Below are positions 54,655 to 62,979 of a DNA stretch of 64,000 nucleotides, in pieces (position 1 is the first letter of the stretch; every line of letters starts with the position of its first letter). The DNA comes from Mucilaginibacter sp. OK268 (GTDB lineage Bacteria > Bacteroidota > Bacteroidia > Sphingobacteriales > Sphingobacteriaceae). Location: NCBI RefSeq assembly GCF_900103125.1, contig NZ_FNJV01000001.1:1178001-1242000 (forward strand). The letters run 5' to 3'. The position numbers and the translations under genes were made by a program. The notes under the pieces are model-generated. The model did not search any database. It was given only the letters and a program-made list of their open reading frames with translations, and was not told where the DNA came from.

Positions 54655-55530
54655 ATGAAAAATTTATTCAAAACACCTAATCCTCTTAAATCAATACTAC
54701 TAATGGCAATCATGATGTTTGCAGCATCTCAATCAAAGGGGCAACAAAGTAAACCTGCCGACAGTGGCTACGTACCTGTTAATGGAACTAAGGTTTATTA
54801 CGAAGTGTATGGTGAGGGTAGGCCTATCGTTTTACTGCATGGTGCTTTTATGACCATTGAGGGGAACTGGGGGCAATTAATACCTGAATTGTCAAAAACA
54901 AGAAAAGTAATTGCCATTGAATTGCAGGGACATGGACACACGCCGTTTTCAGACAGAAAATTATCACATGCTATTTTAGCCAGTGATGTGGCAGGAGTAA
55001 TGGATCACCTGAAGGTTGACAGTGCCGATGTGGTAGGATATAGTTTTGGCGGCTCTGTGGCTTACCAGTTTGCTATACAAAGCCCTAAACGGTTAAGAAA
55101 ATTAGTGATCATCTCTTCTACTTATAAAAGTACTGGTTGGAGGCCCGAAATAGCTAACGCGTTTAAAGGTATGAAGCCTGAAATGTTTGCGAATAGCCCG
55201 ATGAAAGCAGCATATGATGCGGTAGCACCCGACAAAACAAAATGGACAAAGTTCTTAGAACAAATGATCGCTTTTGCCGGAGAGCCATTCGACTTGGGTG
55301 ACTCCAATATTGCGAAAATTTCTGCACCGGTATTGATCATCTCAGGCGACAATGATGGCCTGGATAAAGTGGAGTTGGCGAAAACGTATCAATTACTGGG
55401 AGGTGGTGTATCTGCTGATCTGGCACCGATGCCAAAATCGCATTTGGCCATTGTTCCTTCGCAGAGCCATGTTGGCCTAATGATGCAAACTAACACCATA
55501 TTAGGTTATCTGAATGGCTTTTTAAAGTAA
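54655..55530 (+). CDS. Secreted alpha/beta-hydrolase
   Basis: A 291-residue alpha/beta-hydrolase with a signal peptide ending near SKGQ. The fold markers are IVLLHGAFMTIEGNW (oxyanion loop), the nucleophile Ser130 in VGYSFGGSVA, the acid Asp232 or 234 in ISGDNDGLD and the His272 in PSQSHVG. Substrate unknown. The ATG at 54655 begins the signal peptide; an upstream TTG at 54619 would add 12 residues. It is divergent from the GlxA-like regulator, so control by that regulator is likely. The RibD-like gene follows 98 bases later. Confidence 0.87.
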   Translation: MKNLFKTPNPLKSILLMAIMMFAASQSKGQQSKPADSGYVPVNGTKVYYEVYGEGRPIVLLHGAFMTIEGNWGQLIPELSKTRKVIAIELQGHGHTPFSDRKLSHAILASDVAGVMDHLKVDSADVVGYSFGGSVAYQFAIQSPKRLRKLVIISSTYKSTGWRPEIANAFKGMKPEMFANSPMKAAYDAVAPDKTKWTKFLEQMIAFAGEPFDLGDSNIAKISAPVLIISGDNDGLDKVELAKTYQLLGGGVSADLAPMPKSHLAIVPSQSHVGLMMQTNTILGYLNGFLK

Positions 55531-55628
55531 GTATAATCGTATCTGGGATTAAAAAGATGCTTCGATAAATACTTTCGAACCATTAAATAAAAAATGAACG
55601 ACAAGGCAACAATTTCAATTAAACTACT

Positions 55629-56222
55629 ATGAGAAAGATAATTGTTTTAACATTTATGACATTAGATGGAGTAATGCAAGCACCGGGCGGACCTGAGGAA
55701 GATCCATCAGACGGCTTTAAATATGGCGGTTGGTCTGCACCTTATGAGGACGAAGTTTCTGGCAAGGTGATGCAAAAACAGATGGAACCTACTGATATTC
55801 TTCTGGGCAGAAAAACATTTGATATTTTTGCCTCCTACTGGCCAGCGCATGCCGACTATTGGCCGGGCATCAATGATGTCACCAAATACGTCATATCCAA
55901 CACCATGAAAGAGTCAGGTTGGGAAAACTCGGTGTTCCTTACAAGCGTGGCAGATATCGAAAAGCTCAAAAATTCAGAAGGGTCCGACATCAAAGTTTGG
56001 GGTAGCAGCGAGCTCGTTCAGTTACTGCTGAAGCATGATTTGGCGGACGAACTCTGGCTTAAAATATATCCGGTGCTTCTTGGTAAAGGGAAAAAGTTGT
56101 TTAACAACGAAGCGGTTCCGGCGGCATTTAAATTAACAGAGAGCCATGTTACACCAAGCGGCGTTATTTTTGCCAATTACGCACGAAGCGGAAATGTCCA
56201 AACAGGTACTATTGGCGCTTAA
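55629..56222 (+). CDS. Dihydrofolate reductase-like (RibD C-terminal domain) protein
   Basis: A 197-residue cytoplasmic protein of the RibD C-terminal/DHFR-like superfamily. It shows RKIIVLTFMTLDGVMQAPGG at the start, the LLGRKTFDIFASYWP motif, YVISNTM and IKVWGSSELVQLLLKHDLAD, then YPVLLGKGKKLF, all typical of the YwjB/YyaP-like group of small NADPH reductases. No riboflavin genes are nearby, so the role is unassigned; a general reductase is likely. It follows the hydrolase on the same strand. Confidence 0.9.
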   Translation: MRKIIVLTFMTLDGVMQAPGGPEEDPSDGFKYGGWSAPYEDEVSGKVMQKQMEPTDILLGRKTFDIFASYWPAHADYWPGINDVTKYVISNTMKESGWENSVFLTSVADIEKLKNSEGSDIKVWGSSELVQLLLKHDLADELWLKIYPVLLGKGKKLFNNEAVPAAFKLTESHVTPSGVIFANYARSGNVQTGTIGA

Positions 56223-56584
56223 GAGCGTGCAATAATTTCATTCCCCCCGGAATCTACTGAAAGGACCCTGAGGATGCCCATAGAAAGTCTGTAACTCAGG
56301 GTCCTCCGCGAGAGACCCTGAGGGGACCTAAAAAGTGGGTTTACATGGTTTACACAATTTATGGTTGATATTCATATATTTAATTGATAATCAGATAAAT
56401 ATTCTTATAAGAAGTGTAAACCTAACACCGTAGTTGGGTTTACACTTTTCATTTGCCATCACAGAATCGTTTTGGTTAAGCTTGACGTTATATTTATGTT
56501 CTATTTACCACAAGTGGAACGTATGCGGTAGCGGCGGATTCACACGCGGCAAGCGTGCGCCAGCAAAAGGAAGAGATCAAAGCA
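56223..56584. other. Intergenic region with repeats
   Basis: No gene is seen. GGACCCTGAG (56263-56272) and its inverse CTCAGGGTCC (56295-56304) form a 10-bp inverted repeat, and a third GACCCTGAG follows near 56314. A terminator lies at 56412-56450. Confidence 0.5.
56412..56450 (+). terminator. Hairpin between convergent genes
   Basis: AAGTGTAAACCTA (56412-56424) pairs with TGGGTTTACACTT (56435-56447), 12 of 13 positions, and a T-rich stretch follows. It may serve both the reductase gene and the convergent small secreted protein gene. Confidence 0.65.
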
Positions 56585-57058
56585 TTATCGCACGGCAGGA
56601 GTATTGCTATTGAACATGTCGCGGAACATTTTCCAGCCCCCGCTTGTCTTTTTCCAAAGAACGAGGTATTTCCCTTTACCCAAGGTATTATTGTTCGCCC
56701 CGAACATCTCATAGTTTCCTTGTTCGGTGACATATTCATCGGTAAGGCCATACAGGTCGAGGGTGTTAAATATGATGTTACGCACGCCTGAACGGTAGGC
56801 GAATTTAAAAAAAGCCAATTGACCTTGTTGACCGCAAATTGTCGGTGAATTAGCCGGGAGCAGGCAAGCATCAGCTGTATAGCTGTTTAAAAATAAAGAA
56901 GAATCCCCTTTTGCAAATGCTTGACCATAGTTGGTGTTAACGCTGGTCAAGGCAGCTTTAACCTTGCCGATATCGGCGTTTTGTGCAAGGGCTTGTTGGC
57001 CTCCTGAAAATAATAGGTAAAAAATGGTTAATGTGAGCAGCCAGCTTTTGTTTGTCAT
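56585..57058 (-). CDS. Secreted SnoaL/DUF4440-like protein
   Basis: A protein of about 157 residues with a signal peptide (LTIFYLLFSGGQQALAQ) and an NTF2-like fold, as judged from LTSVNTNYGQAFAKGDSSLF, YTADACLLPANSPTICG and the C-terminal LVLWKKTSGGWKMFRDMFNS, which matches the DUF4440/SnoaL pattern. The start at about 57058 begins the signal peptide; an in-frame ATG at 57109 would add 17 residues. Function unknown; many family members bind small ligands. Confidence 0.82.
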   Translation of the reverse strand: MTNKSWLLTLTIFYLLFSGGQQALAQNADIGKVKAALTSVNTNYGQAFAKGDSSLFLNSYTADACLLPANSPTICGQQGQLAFFKFAYRSGVRNIIFNTLDLYGLTDEYVTEQGNYEMFGANNNTLGKGKYLVLWKKTSGGWKMFRDMFNSNTPAVR

Positions 57059-57214
57059 GATGTTTAAGATTTGTTTATAAAATAAAACGGTTTTCTGTGG
57101 GCTAATCATAAGTCGTTGATATAGAGTTCGTACCCGCTTATTGACTAAACCTATACAGAGATACAGTTAAAAAATTGTTTTCATTCAGAATAATCCATTA
57201 AAAAGCGATCCTAT

Positions 57215-57727
57215 TTATTCTCTTTTAAACAGCAATGTGTCGATGGTTTTCCAACTCTGCCCATCCAGGCTCCGTTCGTAGCTCATTTGGAAATGGTTTT
57301 TGTCTATAAGCATGTATCGGAAGCGTTCGAAAGTTTGCTGCGGCTTGGTTTCGTCTTTGCGGGAGAGGATGATCAAATCCGGATTAGTGTTAATTCCAAC
57401 GAATGTACGGTTGCCACGAAAGTTATCGAAAATGGTAGCTGAAAAACTGGGTTTTGACCGGTCAATACTCCACATAGACAGGGCCTTGTAGGTATTGGGA
57501 AGCCTGTCTTCGTGTGTATAGCTGAGCCAGCAACTGTCGAGCGATAAATGGAAGGTGGCTTTTGCCGCGATCTTTCGGCCGTTAGTGAATTCCCCTTCTC
57601 CTTGCCAGGAACCCTCGAGGAAACTGGCCATGGCTGGTACGGTAGTCGGAGTAATCGCGTTTTGGGCCTGTATATTTAATGTATTTATCATCAGAAGAAT
57701 ACTGATGATCCCCAATTTGATTTGCAT
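57215..57727 (-). CDS. Secreted lipocalin-like/DUF1579-like protein
   Basis: A 170-residue exported protein (signal peptide ending near NIQAQ) with the beta-barrel-like sequence FLEGSWQGEGEFTNGRKIAA, LDSCWLSYTHEDRL and FQMSYERSLDGQSWKTID. The pattern is that of small DUF1579/lipocalin-like proteins. No catalytic residues are evident and the function is unknown. It lies about 155 bases upstream of the SnoaL-like gene on the same strand. Confidence 0.68.
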   Translation of the reverse strand: MQIKLGIISILLMINTLNIQAQNAITPTTVPAMASFLEGSWQGEGEFTNGRKIAAKATFHLSLDSCWLSYTHEDRLPNTYKALSMWSIDRSKPSFSATIFDNFRGNRTFVGINTNPDLIILSRKDETKPQQTFERFRYMLIDKNHFQMSYERSLDGQSWKTIDTLLFKRE

Positions 57728-57847
57728 CGCTTTGTTAATTATTATAAAACAAAGTTTTGATAATTTATGGAGGCGGTAAAATTAATTCAATGGTTAGCGG
57801 GTTATTTTCAACGGCTAACCAGAAGTGCATTCTGAGGAGACAAAAAC

Positions 57848-57876
57848 AAAAAAGCCTGGCAATTATCAGGCTTTTT
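57848..57876. terminator. Bidirectional terminator
   Basis: AAAAAGCCTG (57849-57858) and CAGGCTTTTT (57867-57876) form a perfect 10-bp stem with A and T runs at its sides. It lies 24 bases beyond the stop of the beta-helix gene on the - strand. Confidence 0.85.
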
Positions 57877-57899
57877 ATGATCCGGAACACCAGTCATGC

Positions 57900-59273
57900 T
57901 CAATATTTAGCAGCGCCTATATCAAAAGCACTGACAGGAGGGCGTGGAGTACTAAAATAATCAAAACTTACACCATAAGCGGTAGTGTTTTGTCCCGCCC
58001 TAATAAGGGGAGATGACGATAATAAATGGAAATCGCCTCCATTATAATTTACATATTTTATATTATTTACATCGTTAGTTATATAATTATTTAAGGCTGT
58101 AAGTTTAACACTGCTGCTCTTTCTGATGATGGCAAGGCTTGCACCTCCCGATTGCACAATAACGTTATTGATAACGGTATTCATTGGTATAGTTTCTGAA
58201 TTTAATTTGATACCGCCCAGTTTAGAAGAGATGATGGCATTATTAATAAACTGAAAGTAGAGGCCTGGCGTATATCTTGAATCGGCAAAAATGCCATAGC
58301 TCTTTGAATTTAAAATATAGTTATTAAACACCTGGTTGTTCCCGAGGCCAAGAACAATAATGCCGTTACCAGGTGCATTGGCGATCAGGTTATTATAACA
58401 CCTGCCTCCGGTTCCTTCGCCTATTTGTATACCGTTATCCTGGTATGCCGAAAAAGGGTTCATTCCAGGGTTTATAACCATATTATTGTAGACCTCGCAT
58501 CCTGAAACAGCGCAGCCAACCTGAATACCCTCAGAACCGGTAGAATCGACAAAGTTAGCGTATATTTTAGCGTTTACTACATCGTGAGGTAAAACCGTGC
58601 CGCATGAAAGTGATACCCCGTCTGCATAAAAAGAATTGCCTATATAAAATCCTTCACCACCCGTTTTATGAACATAATTATTGTGGATAATTACATTTTT
58701 CATGGTAAAATGACCACGCCATGTTGCTGCATTACAGGATGGGTCTGTTTTTGCCATAATACCAGCAAAACCGCTGTTACAAACTTCAACCCCGGCAATC
58801 TCAAAATCTGAGCTCAGATCATCCATTGTCATACCGATGTTTCCACCAATTATAGCCAACCCATTCTTAATTGACGAAGTCCCTTTGCCTATTACTTTAA
58901 AATAGCTACAGTTTTGTGTCTTAAAAGCGTATGAAGCAGTAACGGATGTAGAGATAATTGCTTTACCACCCTGATTAGTAATAGTAATAGGAGCTGCTGC
59001 TGTTCCTTTAAGATTTTTAAACAGCAAAGACCCCCTTGTTCCCGTGGGTATAAATATAGTAGCCCCCGCGGGTATATTAGTGCCATCAACCATCCATTCC
59101 GAAGGCTTAACAGTATAGGTAAAGGTAGAAACGGCCTCTGTTTGCAGATTTACAGATTCTGTATTCGAAGTTGCGCTTGCCGACTTTTCAATTTTGCTTT
59201 TGGTACACATCGCAAAGGATGATATAACCAGCGCACCGGCTATTATGCGGATCAGGTGATTTTTATTTTTCAT
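57900..59273 (-). CDS. Right-handed parallel beta-helix lipoprotein
   Basis: A 457-residue lipoprotein (signal ending SSFAMC, Cys23 followed by Thr-Lys-Ser) with repeated beta-helix coils: FEIAGVEVCNSGFAGIMAKT, NVIIHNNYVHKTGGEGFYIG, VQVGCAVSG-like IQVGCAVSGCEVYNNMVINP and IIVLGLGNNQVFNNYILNSK. The repeats resemble NosD/periplasmic copper-binding and polysaccharide lyase-type helices. No catalytic motif identifies a lyase family, so binding or cleavage of a polymer cannot be distinguished. Terminators flank it on both sides, marking a single-gene unit. Confidence 0.82.
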   Translation of the reverse strand: MKNKNHLIRIIAGALVISSFAMCTKSKIEKSASATSNTESVNLQTEAVSTFTYTVKPSEWMVDGTNIPAGATIFIPTGTRGSLLFKNLKGTAAAPITITNQGGKAIISTSVTASYAFKTQNCSYFKVIGKGTSSIKNGLAIIGGNIGMTMDDLSSDFEIAGVEVCNSGFAGIMAKTDPSCNAATWRGHFTMKNVIIHNNYVHKTGGEGFYIGNSFYADGVSLSCGTVLPHDVVNAKIYANFVDSTGSEGIQVGCAVSGCEVYNNMVINPGMNPFSAYQDNGIQIGEGTGGRCYNNLIANAPGNGIIVLGLGNNQVFNNYILNSKSYGIFADSRYTPGLYFQFINNAIISSKLGGIKLNSETIPMNTVINNVIVQSGGASLAIIRKSSSVKLTALNNYITNDVNNIKYVNYNGGDFHLLSSSPLIRAGQNTTAYGVSFDYFSTPRPPVSAFDIGAAKY

Positions 59274-59484
59274 GTATAAATTAGGGGAGGTCGAAAAAAA
59301 GTATTGGATTCAATGCGTTATCATATAGCAAGCTTCACGGGCCTGGTAAAGTAGCTTATTATACGAGGCTTTCGGTATATTGTTACTTGGCCCCGTAAAA
59401 ATTAATTCATGTTTTTAACCTTTATAGACTTCCTTATAGATAATGGGGTTTACCTATTAATACAGCACGGGGTCTACAAAATAC

Positions 59485-59515
59485 AAAAAAGCCTGCTGAT
59501 CAACAATCAGCAGGC
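59485..59515 (-). terminator. Terminator of the phospholipase D-like gene
   Basis: GCCTGCTGAT (59491-59500) and ATCAGCAGGC (59506-59515) form a perfect 10-bp stem. On the - strand the complement of the A-run at 59485-59490 supplies six T residues. It lies 20 bases past the gene. Confidence 0.85.
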
Positions 59516-59534
59516 TTGATGGAGGATCGCATTG

Positions 59535-61289
59535 TTAGGATACTTTAGAAAACAGGATCCGATCAGCTGCTTTTTGCTTGTCCGTATAATCTTCTTTCCA
59601 CCAGGGTAATTCCGCAGTGTTCAACGGAGGTTTTTTGAGAAACAAACGCCCTCCGGTTGATTTTTTCGCTTTTTGAACCGCATCGCGCCATTCGTAATGG
59701 TCAAACATCGAAACGGCTTCGATCATATAAGCAACCGCAACCCGCCGGTCTTCGATCAGCCAGAGATTCTCGCCATTATTACGATCAGCCGCGATAGAAA
59801 AATTATATGAACCCAGATAAACCTTAGCTGATGGCAGGTCAAAATCGATCACTACAAATTTGTGGTGCATCCGGATACCATTACCACCCGCAGTTTCCGG
59901 CAGGTAAGGTTGCGGCACATTATTAACCAGGGCCGACGGGAAGGCTATGGGCAGGTTCCCATCAGGGATTTTGACATCCAACCCACCAACACTTTTATCA
60001 GATATACCATAAACAAAGCTGCCGGGTGTTTGGGTGATCTTCTTGATCGCATCCTGGATCACTCCCTTAGTCTGGTATAAAAAAGCCAGCGAAAATAACA
60101 GGCTCGATCCCGTGCGGTTGATCGTATCGGCTATGCCCTGCAGGCAGCTATTGCTTTTACTATGCGGGGAAAAAGCGATGCTGGCCTTAACGCCGTTTAA
60201 TTTCAGGTCTGTCCAACTGGCTGAACTTGTTTTGCCAAAGCCGGCCGGATCGTCAGGATGTGCGAATAGGTTGTCGAAATCCGTAAAAAACAGGCCTGCC
60301 TGGTCTTTGCCATAAACTACTGCCAGGTTATTGTTTTGCACGAAAAAACCTCGCCATGAAAAATTGGTCGACCCGCCAAAAGCTACCTGTATGTCGTTGC
60401 CTATAACTGCAATGGTTTTGTTATGCTGTAAGTTACCACATCGCTGGCGTTGTACATTTGCCCTGCCAGCAGAAATTACCAGCCGTTTTTCGGCAGCAGT
60501 TTCAGCAGACGTTGGTGACCCGTGATCGTTAGGCTTGAGGGGTGAACTCGCTGAATTGTCAATGATGATCTTCAGTCGTTTGCCGAGCTTTTCGAGTTTT
60601 CCGACCATTTCCGGCAAATTCAGGTCATAAGCTGTTACCCTGACTTGTGCCGTGGTGTCTTTAACGGCAGCATCCAGGATATCACTGATCGTTTTACGCG
60701 CTTCAAAACCCATCCACTCCAATGCTTCCGTCGCTAAAGCGTTCGGCGATACATAGGTCAGCGGATCGTCGTTATCACCCGGCAGGATATTTGCCGCCTG
60801 TCCATCCTTGTTAAACCGCTGGCTAAACGCCTGGGAAGCTACAAAACCCCGCGTGAACGCGATGTTCAGCACACCCGGATATGTTTCACCCTGGATGGCG
60901 ATACCGGCTTCCTGGTATTCTCCGTAACTCAGCTTATCATCGGTATCCATATACACCGGTATCACCCGGTAAATATAATCCCCTTCAAGATTAGGGTGGT
61001 ACGGAAAATGTATCCAGCGAAACTTCTGTATCGGTGACAAACGCGTTGACAGGACATTGGGGTTTACGTTTCCTTTATTGTCCAAAAAAGATAACCGGTT
61101 ATTCAGCGGGAAAAATTTTGCGCCCTTGGGCTCTTTATATTCGATAGCAAAGCCTACGAAATTAGCCGGAGGTTCGCCGTCGCGCCAGTCCATACCCAGT
61201 AGGACCATGCCTTCTCCGCGGAATATTTTCAGGGTAAAAGGTGCAGACACATTGGTGCCATAAACTTCAAAAGGAGGTAAAGTTGCCAT
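59535..61289 (-). CDS. Phospholipase D-like protein with two HKD motifs
   Basis: A 584-residue protein with no signal peptide. It carries two phospholipase-D HxK motifs: His289 in HNKTIAVIGN, followed by FGGSTNFSWRG, and His475 in MHHKFVVIDFD, followed by LGSYNFSIAAD. Both keep the HxK and nearby Asp or Ser-Asn elements, so an active two-HKD site is plausible. The N-terminal ~250 residues look beta-rich (VSAPFTLKIFRGEGMVLLGM) and are not assigned. PLD-like proteins of this kind may cleave phosphodiesters in lipids or nucleic acids; the substrate is unknown. It stands alone, bordered by terminators. Confidence 0.83.
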   Translation of the reverse strand: MATLPPFEVYGTNVSAPFTLKIFRGEGMVLLGMDWRDGEPPANFVGFAIEYKEPKGAKFFPLNNRLSFLDNKGNVNPNVLSTRLSPIQKFRWIHFPYHPNLEGDYIYRVIPVYMDTDDKLSYGEYQEAGIAIQGETYPGVLNIAFTRGFVASQAFSQRFNKDGQAANILPGDNDDPLTYVSPNALATEALEWMGFEARKTISDILDAAVKDTTAQVRVTAYDLNLPEMVGKLEKLGKRLKIIIDNSASSPLKPNDHGSPTSAETAAEKRLVISAGRANVQRQRCGNLQHNKTIAVIGNDIQVAFGGSTNFSWRGFFVQNNNLAVVYGKDQAGLFFTDFDNLFAHPDDPAGFGKTSSASWTDLKLNGVKASIAFSPHSKSNSCLQGIADTINRTGSSLLFSLAFLYQTKGVIQDAIKKITQTPGSFVYGISDKSVGGLDVKIPDGNLPIAFPSALVNNVPQPYLPETAGGNGIRMHHKFVVIDFDLPSAKVYLGSYNFSIAADRNNGENLWLIEDRRVAVAYMIEAVSMFDHYEWRDAVQKAKKSTGGRLFLKKPPLNTAELPWWKEDYTDKQKAADRILFSKVS

Positions 61290-61654
61290 AAGTGTGAGGG
61301 TTTAGGTATTTAATGTTTTGATTGAATTAAATAATCAATATAAGTGGTTCCCTTCCGGGCGGAGTATCGATATCCGTTGAGTCGTTCGTTAGTTATGGAG
61401 CAGGAGATATTTGGCGATAAAGTAGAAAGCAGTGATTTGATCTGCGCTCGCCAGCGCCAGTCCGGTTGGTGCACAAGGCAACCGCGCGAATGGCAATAGG
61501 TGCTTTTTCATGATAAGGAGGTTTGTTCCTTAAAAATAAGATAATATTTCTGATAATAAGGTAGTTATGTGATTATTTTTTTACATCAACCAATTGTAAT
61601 AAAAGAGCCTGCTGATCATAAATCAGCAGGCTCTTTTGTTTGCTATATACCCTC
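61290..61654. other. Intergenic region upstream of the PLD-like gene
   Basis: No gene is seen in these 365 bases; a terminator occupies 61601-61637 and no clear promoter box was found. Confidence 0.45.
61601..61637. terminator. Strong bidirectional terminator
   Basis: AAAAGAGCCTGCTGAT (61601-61616) and ATCAGCAGGCTCTTTT (61622-61637) make a perfect 16-bp stem with a 5-base loop. It terminates the metallophosphoesterase gene 18 bases after its stop. Confidence 0.9.
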
Positions 61655-62827
61655 TTAAATCAAGGCCCGGCGTTTTAAGGTAAGCACCGCAATCTCGGGC
61701 CAGATACCTATACGGCCTTTTAAGCCAAGAAAGCCAAAACCCCGGTTTACATAAAGGTAAAGGCCGCTTTTTTGATAAAGACCAGCCCATTGTTTATAAA
61801 CATACTTGATAGGGCTCCATTTAAAGCCGAACAGTTCAAAACCGAATTGTGCACCATGTGTATGCCCCGAAAGGGTGAGGTGGATGGGTTGGTGGTGACC
61901 AAGCGTTATCGCATCCCAGTGCGAGGGATCATGTGACATCAGGATCTTGAAGGCCTTGTCTGGTACACTGGCGGTTGCCTTTTTAAGGTCGCCGTATTTA
62001 TGAAAACCGCCTTTGCCCCAGTTTTCAACGCCGATGAGCGCAATGGCCTGATTGTCTTTTTGAATAGGGGTAGCTTCATTCAGCAGCAATTTGAAGCCGA
62101 TTTCCTGGTGCACCTGTTTCAGGCGGCTGAGGTTTGCCTGTTGATCGGCCTCATTTTCCCACCGCATATAATCACCATAATCGTGATTGCCCAATACCGA
62201 GTATTTGCCATAAGGCGCTTCCAAACCGGCAAATGCCGGTATCCAGGGATCCATTTCGGTTGCCTGGTTATTAACCAGGTCACCGGTAAACAATATCATA
62301 TCACTTTGCTGCGCGTTAACCAGGTCGAGCCCTTTCTGCACGCCTTTCGCATCACTGAAACTGCCGGAATGAATGTCGGATAACTGCGTGATTGTAAAAC
62401 CATCAAACCGCTCGGGAAGATCATCAAAAAAGAGCGTTTCCCGGCGTACTTTATAATAGTGCCGCCCGCGCGTAATGCCAAACAGTAACAGCCCGAAAAA
62501 TATGGCCGCTACTACTAACACTAACTCACTTACGGCATAACTGCGCGGCGGAAAACCACGAAACAAGCGGGTGAAATCTTCCAATACCAATATGATGGAG
62601 CTCACCAGTTTGGGTATAAAAGATAACAGCATCAGGGCCATTAGCCAGGATACGAGTTTGGTATTGCGCGTAAAAGCGCTGAATATAATGGTGCCGGCCA
62701 GTAAAGCGTCAAACAACCAATAGGCCAGGTATACGGATGTATTGACAGTAAGCGTTGCCAAAGCCGAAAAAAAGTAAATGTCAATAAGGAGCCATAAAAG
62801 GATAAGGGCGGAAATTCGTGTCTTCAT
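61655..62827 (-). CDS. Membrane-anchored metallophosphoesterase
   Basis: A 390-residue calcineurin-like phosphoesterase. The first ~120 residues hold about four membrane helices (LILLWLLIDIYFFSALA, LLAGTIIFSAF, LVSWLMALMLLSFIP, LVLVVAAIFFGLLLFG). The catalytic domain has the full metal set: Asp151 and His153 in LSDIHSG, Asp in FTGDLVN, Asn-His in LGNHDYG, His in MSHDP and the pair in LSGHTHG. This YaeI/UDP-sugar-diphosphatase-like type hydrolyses phosphoesters, often lipid-linked. Substrate unknown. It is a single-gene unit divergent from the outer-membrane protein gene at 62980. Confidence 0.92.
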   Translation of the reverse strand: MKTRISALILLWLLIDIYFFSALATLTVNTSVYLAYWLFDALLAGTIIFSAFTRNTKLVSWLMALMLLSFIPKLVSSIILVLEDFTRLFRGFPPRSYAVSELVLVVAAIFFGLLLFGITRGRHYYKVRRETLFFDDLPERFDGFTITQLSDIHSGSFSDAKGVQKGLDLVNAQQSDMILFTGDLVNNQATEMDPWIPAFAGLEAPYGKYSVLGNHDYGDYMRWENEADQQANLSRLKQVHQEIGFKLLLNEATPIQKDNQAIALIGVENWGKGGFHKYGDLKKATASVPDKAFKILMSHDPSHWDAITLGHHQPIHLTLSGHTHGAQFGFELFGFKWSPIKYVYKQWAGLYQKSGLYLYVNRGFGFLGLKGRIGIWPEIAVLTLKRRALI

Positions 62828-62979
62828 ATATCGCTATGACGAGTATGCCTTCAAAAGATTTTAAAGGCATGAACATGATGGCAATTGGATGACAAAAGGG
62901 CCTTATATGTAACAAAAATGTTATGCTAGAAACTATAGCGATCAAGTAACGATATTGACTTAACCGCTGTCTTATAGTT

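Noticed and set aside
56494..56871. 125-codon frame on the - strand overlapping the SnoaL-like gene
   Set aside because: Same strand but another frame than the protein with a signal peptide and family motifs; composition is not protein-like.
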